The notes under the pieces are model-generated. The model was given only the letters and a program-made list of their open reading frames with translations, searched no databases and was not told the origin of the DNA. From assembly GCA_945910005.1 (NCBI GenBank), contig OX246749.1, positions 34,622,084 to 34,686,083 on the forward strand: 64,000 nt of DNA, written 5' to 3'. This document shows, one piece after another, positions 22,500-32,430 of this stretch. Source of the stretch: Isoperla grammatica (taxonomy: Eukaryota > Arthropoda > Insecta > Plecoptera > Perlodidae). The translations under genes were made by a program, and so were the position numbers. Position 1 is the stretch's first letter, and each line of letters starts with the position of its first letter.

Positions 22500-23762
22500 T
22501 CAGCGCGTCTCTTTAATCAAGCGGCGGATGATGTTTTCTGTCACCACGCTTTGCTTTTCATTAAGAGCACGGAATCTCATGCTTCCAATACCCGGAGGCA
22601 TCGTTCTTCTGAGATTTCGACTGTTTTCCCATGCGTTTGTCATTTCCCATGGATTTTCGGCGTTTGTGTCTGTGTTCAAACAGCTCCAGCTTTGATTCCT
22701 CGCTGTAATAGAATTTCCATATCCCGGTTCCTTGTACGTCTGGAAACCGAAGATGTAGGATGCTCCTACGTTTGCGGTGGATTCAGCGTTTGCTGATCGT
22801 GGTTCGACTTCTACGTCAATCCATCTGTCGCACCTCTCTCCCTGATCTGCGGGATGGGTTTCGATGACTTGCGCTTGGCCTCCGTTGGCTGTTAAGCTTG
22901 CGATGTTTAGCTTTTCAACTCGGAATGTAGAGAATTGTCCAATTATATCTGAGAGTTGTCTCATATATTCGACATTCATTCTTGTGTTTGGCGAGAATTC
23001 TGGGAATGCTGTTGCCGTGATTCCTTGCCCCGTTAACCGACGTCTGACTTCGTCGCGCGGTCGTGCGACAGCTTCGAGAGCTCCGCTCAGGTTTCTCGTC
23101 TGTATCACTGACCCCTCGGGCCCTGTGACACGATAGTCAGGTTGTGGATTGTCCATCTGTAGTGACATTACTGCGTCTGCAGCAATACCCAAGCACGGTA
23201 CTTCCTCAAAGATGTTGTGATTGTCTTGAGTAATCGCCGTGTCGTGATAGCCTCCAAAGCCTCCTATGACTGATGTTGGTAAAGCAGGAATCTCGAGCTC
23301 CGTTTCTTTCTCTCCTGCATCTGTTATATTTCCTAGCTGAGCCAGGTAGATGTGTAGAGGTTGTGGAACGTTAAAATGCTCCGCCTGCGTTTCCTTGCGT
23401 ATGTCCTTCTCTGCGGATGTTAATGCTGTTCTTCCTTGCTTTGCTTTTATCTCGAGCATTCTTAACCATAGCAGTCCTGTTGTGTAGTAGTTGAATTCAG
23501 GCTCAGTGATGAGTCTGTCCAACTGCCTCTCGTCTGGAACGTATGATTGGAACACTTCTGCTGAAATAAGCGGCAATCGAGCTGCACTTACAGCAAAGTT
23601 CTGCCTCGGGTCGATCGGAAATACACTAACGTCGACGCCAAAAATGGCTTCACTCACCAGTTTTTCATTTTTCTGCGGTGTGGGAGTTTGTTTTTCCCCC
23701 GCATGCGTTGGCGGTGTGACGTCTGGAGTAGCCGGTCCTCGTTCACTTGGGTTCACGTTCAA
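22500..23762 (-). CDS. 420-residue protein of unknown function, possible viral capsid-like
   Basis: An intact ORF of 420 codons begins at ATG 23762 and stops at 22500. I do not recognise a family with certainty. It has no signal peptide, membrane segment, zinc knuckle or nuclease motif. The N-terminus is Pro/Thr-rich (about residues 1-35). The remainder looks like one globular domain, with segments such as HFNVPQPLHIYLAQLGNITD (about 140-160) and PWEMTNAWENSRNLRRTMPP (about 375-395). Composition and look resemble small RNA-virus coat proteins (partiti-like), which is inference only. It interrupts the gypsy element between gag (ends about 23770) and protease (starts 22136). It is more GC-rich than its surroundings and has no frame damage, unlike every neighbouring element. 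Confidence 0.6.
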   Translation of the reverse strand: MNVNPSERGPATPDVTPPTHAGEKQTPTPQKNEKLVSEAIFGVDVSVFPIDPRQNFAVSAARLPLISAEVFQSYVPDERQLDRLITEPEFNYYTTGLLWLRMLEIKAKQGRTALTSAEKDIRKETQAEHFNVPQPLHIYLAQLGNITDAGEKETELEIPALPTSVIGGFGGYHDTAITQDNHNIFEEVPCLGIAADAVMSLQMDNPQPDYRVTGPEGSVIQTRNLSGALEAVARPRDEVRRRLTGQGITATAFPEFSPNTRMNVEYMRQLSDIIGQFSTFRVEKLNIASLTANGGQAQVIETHPADQGERCDRWIDVEVEPRSANAESTANVGASYIFGFQTYKEPGYGNSITARNQSWSCLNTDTNAENPWEMTNAWENSRNLRRTMPPGIGSMRFRALNEKQSVVTENIIRRLIKETR

Positions 23763-23764
23763 TA

Positions 23765-24400
23765 AGGGTTCACTTCAGCCGATAATTTGCAAATTACATT
23801 GATTGTCCCGTTATTTGAAGATTCATCGGAATCTGTTGATTCAGAATCATACTCTACAATTTCATCTATTCTATTACATTTCTGTTTGTTACGCTGTTTA
23901 CGAACAGCTGACTTAACTGACTGTTGTGATGCGGAGTCGTACTGCTGGTCCCCGTGACGCACGCAAGTGTGATGACAAGTGCTCGTCGTTGTTTGACAGC
24001 CTCTTCTTCTTGCGTCAATGGCTGGTGGTACGTCCTTCGTTGTTTGACCGTGAGCATCGAAGTCGACCCCTTAGCAGACGGCTGCTACGTGTCCCACACG
24101 GCCACAGTTCCTGCATTCCCACCTTCTTGCTCTGCATACATCTGGTCCATGATTTGTGTACCCACACCTCCAACAACACTGATTTTCCGACAACTTGAGA
24201 GCGTGAACTGCCTCTTCTAGTCCCGTGTCGGCAGGTGTGCTTGAAGACGTATCTAATTGTTCATACACCATTTCGAACTTTTGTGCCAATGTGACAGCCA
24301 AGTCGAAAGATAAGTTTTCCGTGCAAATTAATTCTTTCTTTATTCTTATGTCCATAATGTTTTGAACAAACAATTGCAACAATGCAGTTTGTAATTCTGC
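23765..24400 (-). mobile_element. Ty3/gypsy gag remnant with zinc knuckles
   Basis: The minus strand encodes LQLFVQNIMDIRIKKELICT and then two CCHC-like knuckles (CCWRCGYTNHGPDVC and CRNCGRVGHVAAVC) at 24180-24090. A Gln/Ser-rich tail in other frames follows, down to INVICKLSAEVNP at about 23770. Frameshifted. It belongs with the pol at 18923-22160. Confidence 0.75.
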
Positions 24401-24792
24401 TAAACGAAGCGGCCGGCCTCCTCTGGCATCTTATTGCACGTGCAGCAACTTAGGCGGGGAGGGCGGGAGTATGCCTACCGCATTCCCCCGCACACTGCTC
24501 AGGTACCTATAAGCTGAACGACTGAGAGGCCCGGACTCACGAAGTTCCTCGCGTTTCTACTGGTTCAACGCGGCTAGCAGCCACATTCTGAAGAGGCGCG
24601 AAACTTTGAAACGTTGAACATTTTTTGTTTAAAAACTTTTACGATAAATATGTATATTATGCAAGATGAACATTAAAATACATAGAACCATTTTAAACAA
24701 GATCACAGACAAGATTAATCCTCCTCCCTCCGAAAATGTTTGAGGAGGCCCAGCCTCCCTTGCCTCCCCCCACCAGCAGCCACTGATCCTTG
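24401..24792. other. Insertion-derived sequence between gypsy gag and copia
   Basis: The right edge, read on the minus strand, begins CAGTGGCTGCTGGTGGGGGG, which resembles the CAGTGGC ends of hAT-type MITEs. No matching partner end was identified. No coding sequence is seen. The copia frame is broken exactly here (after HTKDQ at about 24785). Confidence 0.4.
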
Positions 24793-25440
24793 GTATGTAG
24801 AAGATACACTGTTGTATACCTTGAGTAATCATCTATGAACGTCAGAAAATATTTCTTCTTTCCAGGCGTTTCTATCGTCATTGGTCCACATACATCAGTG
24901 TGATATAAGTCCAATGGTTCCTTAGCCCGATTCACACTTACCTTAGGAAAAGCTTTCTTAGTCAATTTCCCCTTTATGCAACTAACACACTTCATGAGGT
25001 TATCACAATTGTCAATTTTAAAATCTACCACAAGATCATTGCATACCAAACTTTTAAAAGCTTCCGGATCCCGATGTCCAAGTCGCGATGCCACAAGTGG
25101 ATGCAATTACTGTGCTGTTGTTTAGTTACATTTACCTTTTCCTTACATGAAAACTTGAACAAATCATTGACAACATTTGCTCTTGCCACAATTTCATTGT
25201 TGTTCAGAATAGTACATTCATCTCCTTTGAAAACAACAACGTACCCTGATTTAGTTAATTTCTGTACCGAAATCAAACTGTCTTGTAATTGTGGAGCATA
25301 CATCACATTCTTGACAAGAACTCTTATTGTCTTTGTAGGAGAAACAATACAATTTAAATAACCTTCACCAACTCCTTCAGATAACATCTGCTGTCCATTG
25401 GCAGTGGTGATCTTATCTATCCTAGTATGATAGGAGTTTC
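24793..25440 (-). mobile_element. Ty1/copia, 5' part (protease end, gag-pre-integrase, integrase N-terminus)
   Basis: On the minus strand: KNVMYAPQLQDSLISVQKLT near 25300 (protease to gag-pre-integrase), HLWHRDLD...HPLVASRLGH with Cys residues of the integrase zinc site (CVSCIKGKLTKK near 24985), and the integrase core start (DLYHTDVCGPMTIETPGKKK, FLTFIDDYSRYTTVYLL near 24830). It breaks at 24785. The remainder of the core resumes at 18385, implying about 6.4 kb of later insertions. Confidence 0.8.
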
Positions 25441-25599
25441 TCGATTTGAAAATGGTCTACAAATTCTTAAAAAGCTACTGAAAAAACATAACCAGCCACT
25501 TCAGCAAGTACACAATAGATTGTATGAACAAAGTCAACTGCAGCCAAGATTATCACAGTTGTAACAAAGCCATTCATAGTTGAAGGCAAACGTCTGAAG
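25441..25599. other. Unassigned
   Basis: Short AT-rich stretch; no feature recognised. Confidence 0.3.
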
Positions 25600-25911
25600 T
25601 ATAATGGTTTTATTATCACTGTTTAAGAGCCTAACAATTGCTGTATCCTAAATGATAATACTGTTATTATTGTGGATGACATAACTGTTGATGAGGAAGA
25701 TGTATTTGTATATGGCCGACATGTACTCGATATAAATGACTTCTTCGACACACCATGCAAATCTTCTATTCTTGGCATAACCACAGCAACAAAATTCTCT
25801 ACCAGACCCAAGCGATGGAATGCTAACTCTGTTACCAGAAAAGCATTGAGATTGCCAACAAATACAAAAGTCAACAAGTGGGTTATAATCTCACTTTGCC
25901 ACACCCAATGA
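25600..25911 (+). pseudogene. Unrecognised coding-like fragment
   Basis: The plus strand encodes IIVDDITVDEEDVFVYGRHV, LDINDFFDTPCKSSILGI and a basic C-terminus ending at a stop at 25909. I do not recognise it. It may be the last exon of a gene or a transposon-derived ORF end. Upstream sequence from 25440 gives no clear continuation. Confidence 0.3.
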
Positions 25912-26121
25912 AGGTGAAATTCTCAAAAATCCTTTGCAATAAAATGATAAGTAAACTCATAATTTAATTTCGAAGGATTGTTGGGAACGATTATATTATT
26001 GCTTTGAAATATATGTGCTCAAACAGCTTTGAAATTATGATATTTAGCTACTGTAGTACTTTCAGTAGAATAGCCTAGACCCTATATATGTAGGCCTAAT
26101 AGTATTTTCCTATTTTCTGAT
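25912..26121. other. No gene seen
   Basis: AT-rich; nothing recognised. Confidence 0.3.
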
Positions 26122-26356
26122 AGTAGGACCCACCTATGGCCATGGCTTCACAACTGACTCGACCATACGTCCTTGCCGAGTTTGAGGACGGATGTTGTGC
26201 TGGTGCCATCTTGCTGGTTGAGGGGACCAGTTATGTGTATGTGGCCTCCCCAAATAAGGGGGGAGCCCAAGGGGAATACGGTTGGGTTGATCCAGCGGCA
26301 AGCTCAACCAGAAGCAAATTGGGGGCCTGCCAAGTGTACAACAGTGAAATCCTTTG
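26122..26356 (+). CDS. Possible exon of unknown gene
   Basis: An open frame encodes YVLAEFEDGCCAGAILLVEG and YVYVASPNKGGAQGEYGWVD and ends in a canonical donor (TTTG/GTAAGA at 26356/26357). No family is recognised and no partner exon was found. The even codon composition and the splice donor are the only support. Confidence 0.25.
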
Positions 26357-26493
26357 GTAAGATAGGTACCAGTCAATGTACCATTTATTAATATGTAGGC
26401 CTATTAAGTGTTATCCTATAACTAGAGATGTAAAAAAATATAGTTTAAAGATTACTTGACTTTCATATGGTGGTTTGGCACACAACAGTTATA

Positions 26494-26549
26494 AGTCTTG
26501 CGCACAGAACAGTTATAGCTATAGCTATAACTGTTCTGTGCGCAAGACT
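26494..26549. repeat. Perfect 56-bp palindrome
   Basis: A 28-bp arm beginning AGTCTTGCGCACAGAACAG is followed without spacer by its exact reverse complement. The centre is an AGCTAT run. It is near-identical in arms to the palindrome at 26568-26637. Confidence 0.9.
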
Positions 26550-26567
26550 ACGCACACGTCGACGACG

Positions 26568-26637
26568 CATAAGTCTTGCGCACAGAACAGTTATAGCTAT
26601 AGCTATAGCTATAACTGTTCTGTGCGCAAGACTTATG
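26568..26637. repeat. Perfect 70-bp palindrome
   Basis: A 35-bp arm beginning CATAAGTCTTGCGCACAG is followed without spacer by its exact reverse complement. It shares the same arm core as the 56-bp palindrome 18 bp to the left, with one more AGCTAT step at the centre. Confidence 0.9.
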
Positions 26638-26641
26638 GTAC

Positions 26642-26790
26642 GTTTACAGCTACGCGTTGCGAGCGAAGCGAGGGCGCGAGCTCCAATCAGCGGCCGAGTT
26701 TCAAGCAAAGAAGTTAATAGTTTCACGCAAACTCGGCCACTGATTGGAGCTCGCGCCTTCCCTTTGCTCGCAGCGCGTAGCTGTAAATCG
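26642..26790. mobile_element. Fold-back MITE-like element
   Basis: Arms of about 60 bp (26642-26703 and 26725-26787) are about 90% complementary, beginning TTTACAGCTACGCG and including GCGAGCTCCAATCAG. About 20 bp of AT-rich loop separates them. There is no coding capacity. It abuts the 70-bp palindrome. Confidence 0.7.
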
Positions 26791-27229
26791 ACTCTTAGGG
26801 CTGGTAATGATTCTGAATTCAAGTTCTGTGCTTCTTAAAACTACAGACAGTCGACTTGTAAGAGTAACTGTTCATGACACTGAAGAGTTTAATGTTGTAA
26901 ACGTAAATTTACATCCTATCTGGACCTATAATTTTACATTTTTTTAATTATTTAGCTAGGTCCTGTGGGCTTATAACTGTAGGGGTTTATTTTTTGTTTG
27001 TTTACAAATTTCAAAGCCAATTTTCAATAAGCTTCCTAATTCTATCCAGGCTAGTCATAAGCATTATTGTTCAGCATATAGGCGCTAGGCAAAACGATAA
27101 TGTGATGTCGGTAATCCATTGGCCCTACTTGTATTTTCAGAAACATATTCAGGCAGCAAATGCCCGTTCCATATACTTAAGCGGTGATACCGTCGAATCG
27201 GAAGATCCGCTTAACATGGGGAGGATTGG
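26791..27229. other. No gene seen
   Basis: Nothing recognised; the region lies between the fold-back cluster and the coding-like segment at 27.23 kb. Confidence 0.3.
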
Positions 27230-27783
27230 TACGCTTCCTGACGTTTGCCAATACTCTCCTCAAACCAGGTACGTTTGATGGCACGATGATTTCATTTAGT
27301 TTATCACAGTTTGAATTAGCACAAGTTGGCACTGCAATGTCGACACTTTTGGCAACAACTTTTGCTTCCTGAATTGTCTCTTCCTCTGTGTCCAATTCTT
27401 GTAACTGTTCCAACTGTAACGTAAAGGTACCCTGACTCCGTGTTTCTGATTTAACGTATTACGCTTCTCTTTAGGAAGGTTAAAGAAAGGATTATAACGG
27501 AGCTGTTCCCTATGCAAATGTTTATGTTTCTGTATTGTGGACGATGTGGGATCCAGCCCAAACTTCCGAGTTGCAGCTTCTGGGCGGGCTCGATGCAAAT
27601 TCTCTTCTGTAGTAACGATAGGCCTACCTTTCTTGGTACGTTCGTGTAATGTTCTGGCAGAATCATCGTTCTTCATACCACGTTCGCTTGCCAGAGGCAA
27701 ATGCTTGGTTAATTGATGCGAGTAGTAGCCCTTCAAATGTGATTTATGACCAAGGGCTCGTTTAGGACTTAGGTGGGACATTT
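27230..27783 (-). pseudogene. Unrecognised basic protein segment, partly duplicated at 7.5 kb
   Basis: On the minus strand an ATG near 27781 opens MSHLSPKRALGHKSHLKGYY, then RKFGLDPTSSTIQKHKHLHR and FFNLPKEKRNTLNQKHG. Around 27415 the coding potential moves to another frame (ELDTEEETIQEAKVVAKSVD, VPGLRRVLANVRKR), suggesting a frameshift or an unspliced junction. The second half is the segment found on the plus strand at 7510-7715. Function unknown. Confidence 0.4.
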
Positions 27784-27836
27784 TGGACGCATTGGATAAA
27801 GAAACATAGCTGAATCATCTGGGTGATTGTTGACAG

Positions 27837-28022
27837 AGGATCCCTGGGACAATGAGCGGCGGAAGATCGTGAAGTACATAGTCCAGAACGAGGCCTACAA
27901 CCGGCTCGGGGGCAAAACATTCTGGCTGGAAATGGCCTCTGACCGAGTGTGTCCCGGCCGTTCTTGGCAATCCCTCAAGACGCACTTCCAGAAAATCATC
28001 ATGCGCAGCATCAAAAACTACA
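27837..28022 (+). pseudogene. Rap1-type Myb exon, single copy, interrupted
   Basis: An acceptor GATTGTTGACAG at 27836 opens EDPWDNERRKIVKYIVQNEA, then YNRLGGKTFWLEM and VCPGRSWQSLKTHFQKIIMR. This is the complete Myb domain that the 14.6-16.5 kb array repeats. At 28022 a LINE interrupts it; the exon resumes at 28677 as MTMEELGKLNKG with donor GG/GTAAGT at about 28722. It is a likely unamplified relative of the array exon. Confidence 0.75.
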
Positions 28023-28676
28023 TTTATTTATTTATTTATTAGGACACGTAATATTTATACAATTACAAATTTACTTATAATGTATTAAATAATTATTTGA
28101 AACAGTTTTCACCGTGTTGTCCATGTCGTAATGTCCTACTTTCCATTTCATATCATTTCTTAGCTGTATAACCACAATGCAAGATTGTATGTACATTGTC
28201 AAGATGAGTTAAATATTACATCATAAGGTCGTATAGGCCTTGAAGTCATTGTATGGCTCATAGCTTGGTTCCTTGACCGGTGAACTCGGCTACATCATAA
28301 TACTGCTCCGCTTTCAGAAACATGGTTATTTTGCGTTTGAATGTTCGTATATCTGGGGAGTCTTTGATCTCGTCTGGAAGCTTGTTGTAGAGTCTACGAC
28401 CTGACTGTAGAATTCCATGATAAGCCAAGCTCAGCTTGCAGTATTCGTGCTGTAATTGGGAGGATCCTCGAGTGTTGTAGTGGTGGCTAGCTGCTTGGAA
28501 CAGGTGAAGGTTTTCCCTGGTGAACATGCACACTTGTCGGATGTATAAGCACGGCAACGGCAGTATATTTAGGTCCTTGAAGTAGGGTCTGCAAGATGTT
28601 CTTCTACACACGCCCACCATGTACCGGATTATTCTCTTCTGAGCAACAAATACCCGCTTGTCCGAGGACGAGCTAC
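28023..28676 (-). mobile_element. 5'-truncated CR1/L2-like LINE in the Myb exon
   Basis: On the minus strand: VFVAQKRIIRYMVGVCRRTS, LPLPCLYIRQVCMFTRENLH, ASHHYNTRGSSQL and YNKLPDEIKDSPDIRTFKRK, the C-terminal end of a CR1/L2-type RT protein. A 3' UTR and a (TAAA)n tail at 28023-28040 follow. Target duplication is short or blurred (ACAT on both sides). About 110 bp of its 3' UTR (28150-28262) has a close copy at 52555-52665 in GNPTAB intron 11. Confidence 0.8.
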
Positions 28677-28722
28677 CCCAAAACATGACCATGGAAGAGC
28701 TTGGCAAGCTCAACAAGGGGTA
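28677..28722 (+). pseudogene. End of the interrupted Myb exon
   Basis: Encodes MTMEELGKLNKG and ends at a GGG/GTAAGT donor, the same end as each unit of the 14.6-16.5 kb array. Confidence 0.7.
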
Positions 28723-29105
28723 AGTCTGGGATTGTTTCGTTATAAGCAACTTTTTAGTTACAATTTTTATTTTTAGGCTGTTCCCCCCCTACCGGGCGAA
28801 CCCCCCATTCTCTCTGTTAAAATGGCTTTAAAAGACTTCAAAATGGTCACAAAGTAAAGTAAAATAGGCCTATATGGCATATCTTCCAAAGAATTTAATA
28901 CTCTTTCTTATCAATGTTCCAATAAGTATTTCTGTTTTTCGCAAACGTCCTTGATTGTGTGTTGTTGCAACACACCTTTCCAAATAAATACACAACCAAC
29001 ATTTGGAAATCGGTACTGATTTTATTTTTTTAAATGTGTTCTATCTCAGAGGGGTTTACTTAGAGTTATTATTTGTACCCCACATATTGCATTCCTTAAT
29101 GGCTA
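28723..29105 (+). repeat. Intron copy, inverted duplicate of 14215-14605
   Basis: See the entry at 14215. The match ends near 29101 (GCATTCCTTAATGG). It shows that the two Myb loci derive from a duplication that included the downstream intron. Confidence 0.75.
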
Positions 29106-31370
29106 ATCAGTTTGTTCATCAGTTTGCTCATGCGTGTCGTGACACGTCACGCCTGATTCTTTGCTGTACGTTGGTGGCTCTGCTGAGAGTAGGAGGGAGT
29201 GAGAGGATGTCTATGGTTTCACTATTGTGCTGTCATGACACAACTATATGGAGCGCTTCCCGAAGCCAGTGGCGGCTTTTGAACTCAATATCAGGTGTGC
29301 AATTCCTAAAAACGAGGTGGCGCGGAACAGCTGGGGTCTGGGGCAAAGCCCCAGCCGCCGGAGGCAAATTCGCCGTAGGGGAATTTTTTTGGAGACTGTT
29401 AATTTTAATGGCCTAAAACGAATTCTAAGGCGAATTTGTATTCTAAATAACTTGAGCAGCTTAATTTTGTTAATGCACAGGTGAGTTGTCACTTTACTTT
29501 GACTGGATGTGGTTTCGTGGCAAATTTTTAGAGCAAATTAAAGTGATTTTTTTGTATTTATGTAATAATTAGATACATATTACACAGTATATATTCGTTG
29601 AATGGAATTACAAACGAAGAGTCCGATTACCCTCCACCATTATTATTCTTAGTCTTTTTTTTATTTCCCTTATTGATCAGGTGTGCAATTGTCACCGTAA
29701 AAACCGCCACAGCTCGAAGCGGTCTCGTCTGTCGCGTATCGTTGTTTGGATACAGTCGCGCTGCCAAGGTCGCTCGTCGTCATTTGTTCTGTATGACAGG
29801 AGGCATTTGATGGAAACCATCCATTTTCCGGCGCATCGCACGTGTAGTCGTCTGCACAGAAGTGTAGTAATGTAGTACTAGTAGTTTTATTAGCGTCACT
29901 AGAGGTATGTAGATATACATGATGTGCAATGGTGTCTGGAGGGGGATGCAGGTGCGGGAATACCATACTGCTCGTGTTTTTTTTTGTGTTCCAGTATAAG
30001 TTGCATCTCCGCGGTCTGTGTTCAAACCGTCGATCTGTTGGCTTGGGTGGATCAAGGCTGCCGTCAGCGGGTCGACGGAAAGAAGACTCCGGGCCGAGGA
30101 ATTGTTCGACTCCGGGGTCCACTGTATTGAGGAGGAACCGTACATTATTGTATTGTCTTTATTATCTTTCATGAAATTATGATAGTTTTATTTATTGGAG
30201 TATGAGTTAAATTTTTCTTTATCTATGTTTTCTGATTATCTCATCGTTTGCGGAGCGTGATCTCTAGGCCCTATTGTGAATGTTATTCGGTTTTTAGGTG
30301 TGCACTGGGGTGCTGGAGAGATCATGACTCATAGTAGCGTCACTTTAGAATGTATATGGCTGAGTGGTGAGGGATTTGGCTATGGGTCCTGGGACATATT
30401 GTTAATCAGGTTAGAAAAGTTGGTTTTTCAATTTGGGGGGGATTGTGCTTACGTCATACATCCAATACCAAGTTTGGTTTTCACTTTGCTCTCTGGCTTT
30501 CCATAAATTACGTGTCGAGTCAGTAGTGACTCTTATCTAAGGGGGGGGGGCACGTGAGATAAAAATGGGGTCTAGTTCATTATTTCATTTTTACTTAGTT
30601 TTATTTAATTGCGTGATTTATGGATACTTCACGGTGACACCTGTGTTTCCTCACAGCTGTCGTCACCGTAAAGTATGCGCTGTCCTCGGCTATTTCGACA
30701 GTCTAAGCCGGTTATAATTTCCTGTCATTGCGGCAACTTTGCTGACTGCTCGGTTCAGGAGGAGGCTGGTTCGTTGACATCGTCAGTGAGCCCTGGTCCC
30801 ACTCTTTCGTGAATGCCAAGGGAGGGGGTCGAACCGAGTAGTTTGATTGGTAATTTATGACTTGGTACAGCAAGCGTGGGGCAGAGAGGGGGTGACTGGG
30901 GTATGACATAGGAAAGTCTAGGTGCGAGGGGACACGTGTGTAATTCGGGGCATTCAATCATGGAACGGAAGAGGTGGTAGACCTGTGCCAAGGTGGAACG
31001 GTGGAAAGATCGTGGACATGGACCACGGGGTCTGAGTTAGCCACCGGGAAGCCAAGGTATAGGGATACTACAGCTACCCTCTGTATAGGAAGGGTAAGTC
31101 CATCAGACCTGGAATGCCCATAGACAGATCCGCCATAACTCAGCCACGTATAGGATAAATCTGTAGTTTAATAAATTGCGGTTCCTCTATTGTTTGAACC
31201 AAAGTCTTGTCATTCTAAGACCTAAACTGCCTCAACTGGTTTGTCCCGATCCCTATGATGTGAGAACCACCCCTAGAGCTACGCCCCAGTACTTCTACGG
31301 GACCGTCGACTTTGGAGTCCGTGGGTTCGAGGCCGAGCCGACGGAATTGGGTCGGTGTCACGGTAGGTTC
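29106..31370. other. No supported gene
   Basis: I see no bounded element or conserved protein. Positions 29268-29400 start CAGTGGCGGCTTTTG and contain GGGGCAAAGCCCCAGCC, resembling one end of a MITE. Minus-strand ORFs at 29670-30122 are Cys-containing but unrecognised. Positions 31176-31370 read open on the plus strand up to a possible donor, also unrecognised. A 10-bp G run lies at 30541-30550. Confidence 0.35.
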
Positions 31371-31379
31371 TCACTATCT

Positions 31380-31660
31380 AACAATATTCGTTATCATCTC
31401 ATCTTTGACATAATTACTACCTATGACTCTCTTCAAGATTTTAGACCCTAATAAAGTTAGTGAGATTGGACTAAAATTCCCCATCTTTCTCTTCTCATCC
31501 CCCCTTATGTATTGGCATTACCACAGCTTCTTACCAGTTTTCGGCCACGACCCCTGTTTTGAGAGACTCCTCCATTATCACCTTTAGAAAACCCGCCACC
31601 TCTCCAATAGCCAGCTTCAGGAAGTCAGCATCGATACCATCCCCACCTTTCTTTTCTTTA
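31380..31660 (-). mobile_element. Decayed non-LTR RT fragment
   Basis: The minus strand gives GGDGIDADFLKLAIGEV, then VVMPIHKGG and, after a frameshift, GNFSPISLTLLGSKIL: the usual LINE RT motif 'vPI-K-G ... N-RPISL'. It contains a stop and a frameshift. No other parts of the element were found. Confidence 0.6.
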
Positions 31661-32430
31661 GTTACACTCTCGCGACCATGTCAACTGTCAACTGAGATTT
31701 TGAGCGGTGGTTTGGCTTCCATCCCATCTGCGAAATTGTCTCCGGCTGTTTGATTGTCTGCCCCAGACAATCAAACAGCCATCCATCGCCTCAGCAATAT
31801 CACCCACCTCATTTTGAGTACAAACTGAAGTATGCGAGTGGATAGCTAGTGGACTCCCTGCACCCCTATCATCTCGCAGATGTCATCGCTCCATTAGATC
31901 CTAAATCCTGTGACCTCCTTCCCTCCCATACTTCCCCCCCTCTTCCTTTTCCCTATTCCTTACTCTACTTCCATCAGCTCCTCCCATCCTGTCTGGGCCC
32001 GGGGAAGAATAGGGCCAGAATGACTGCTCGTCTTAAGAGGGGACGAAGGAGACCCTGTCCCTTTCCTCCCCTGTGTCATTGAAGATTTCTCCTCCCAGTT
32101 GGCCCTGTCCTCCCTTGCTGGACTCCCCTTATGATGACCCCCGCAACGTGCAATGGATCTGCTTCAGACATGTGACGTTTTTCATCTTCATCTTTATATA
32201 CCACCCTATCCTCGTCTCGACTCACCAAAGTTGTATTAATATGGGACGTAAAAACCAAACATGATCATCATCATCATCAGCTACTCCCCCTATTGACCCC
32301 CTTTCTTCACACCTCTCCCCCTCCCCCGCCCTCTAGTCACTTTAAGGAGCTTTCATAGCAGACTCATCGTGTGTACAGTCGTTGACACTTGTTCAGGGCA
32401 CGGTAAGGACAGAACACGTGTTGTCCCGCA
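31661..32430. other. Pyrimidine-rich stretch with a strong hairpin
   Basis: No gene seen. Positions 31744-31780 form a perfect 17-bp stem (GGCTGTTTGATTGTCTG) with a 3-base CCC loop. Positions 31900-32340 are C/T-rich. Confidence 0.5.

Noticed and set aside
26463..26838. ORFs on both strands rich in AHRTVIAIAITVLCAR
   Set aside because: Translation of the palindromes; same peptide on both strands by symmetry.
7510..29105. One large inverted segmental duplication joining 7.5-16.6 kb and 27.2-29.1 kb
   Set aside because: The order and orientation of the unknown segment relative to the Myb exon differ between the two places, so they are not a single collinear duplication.
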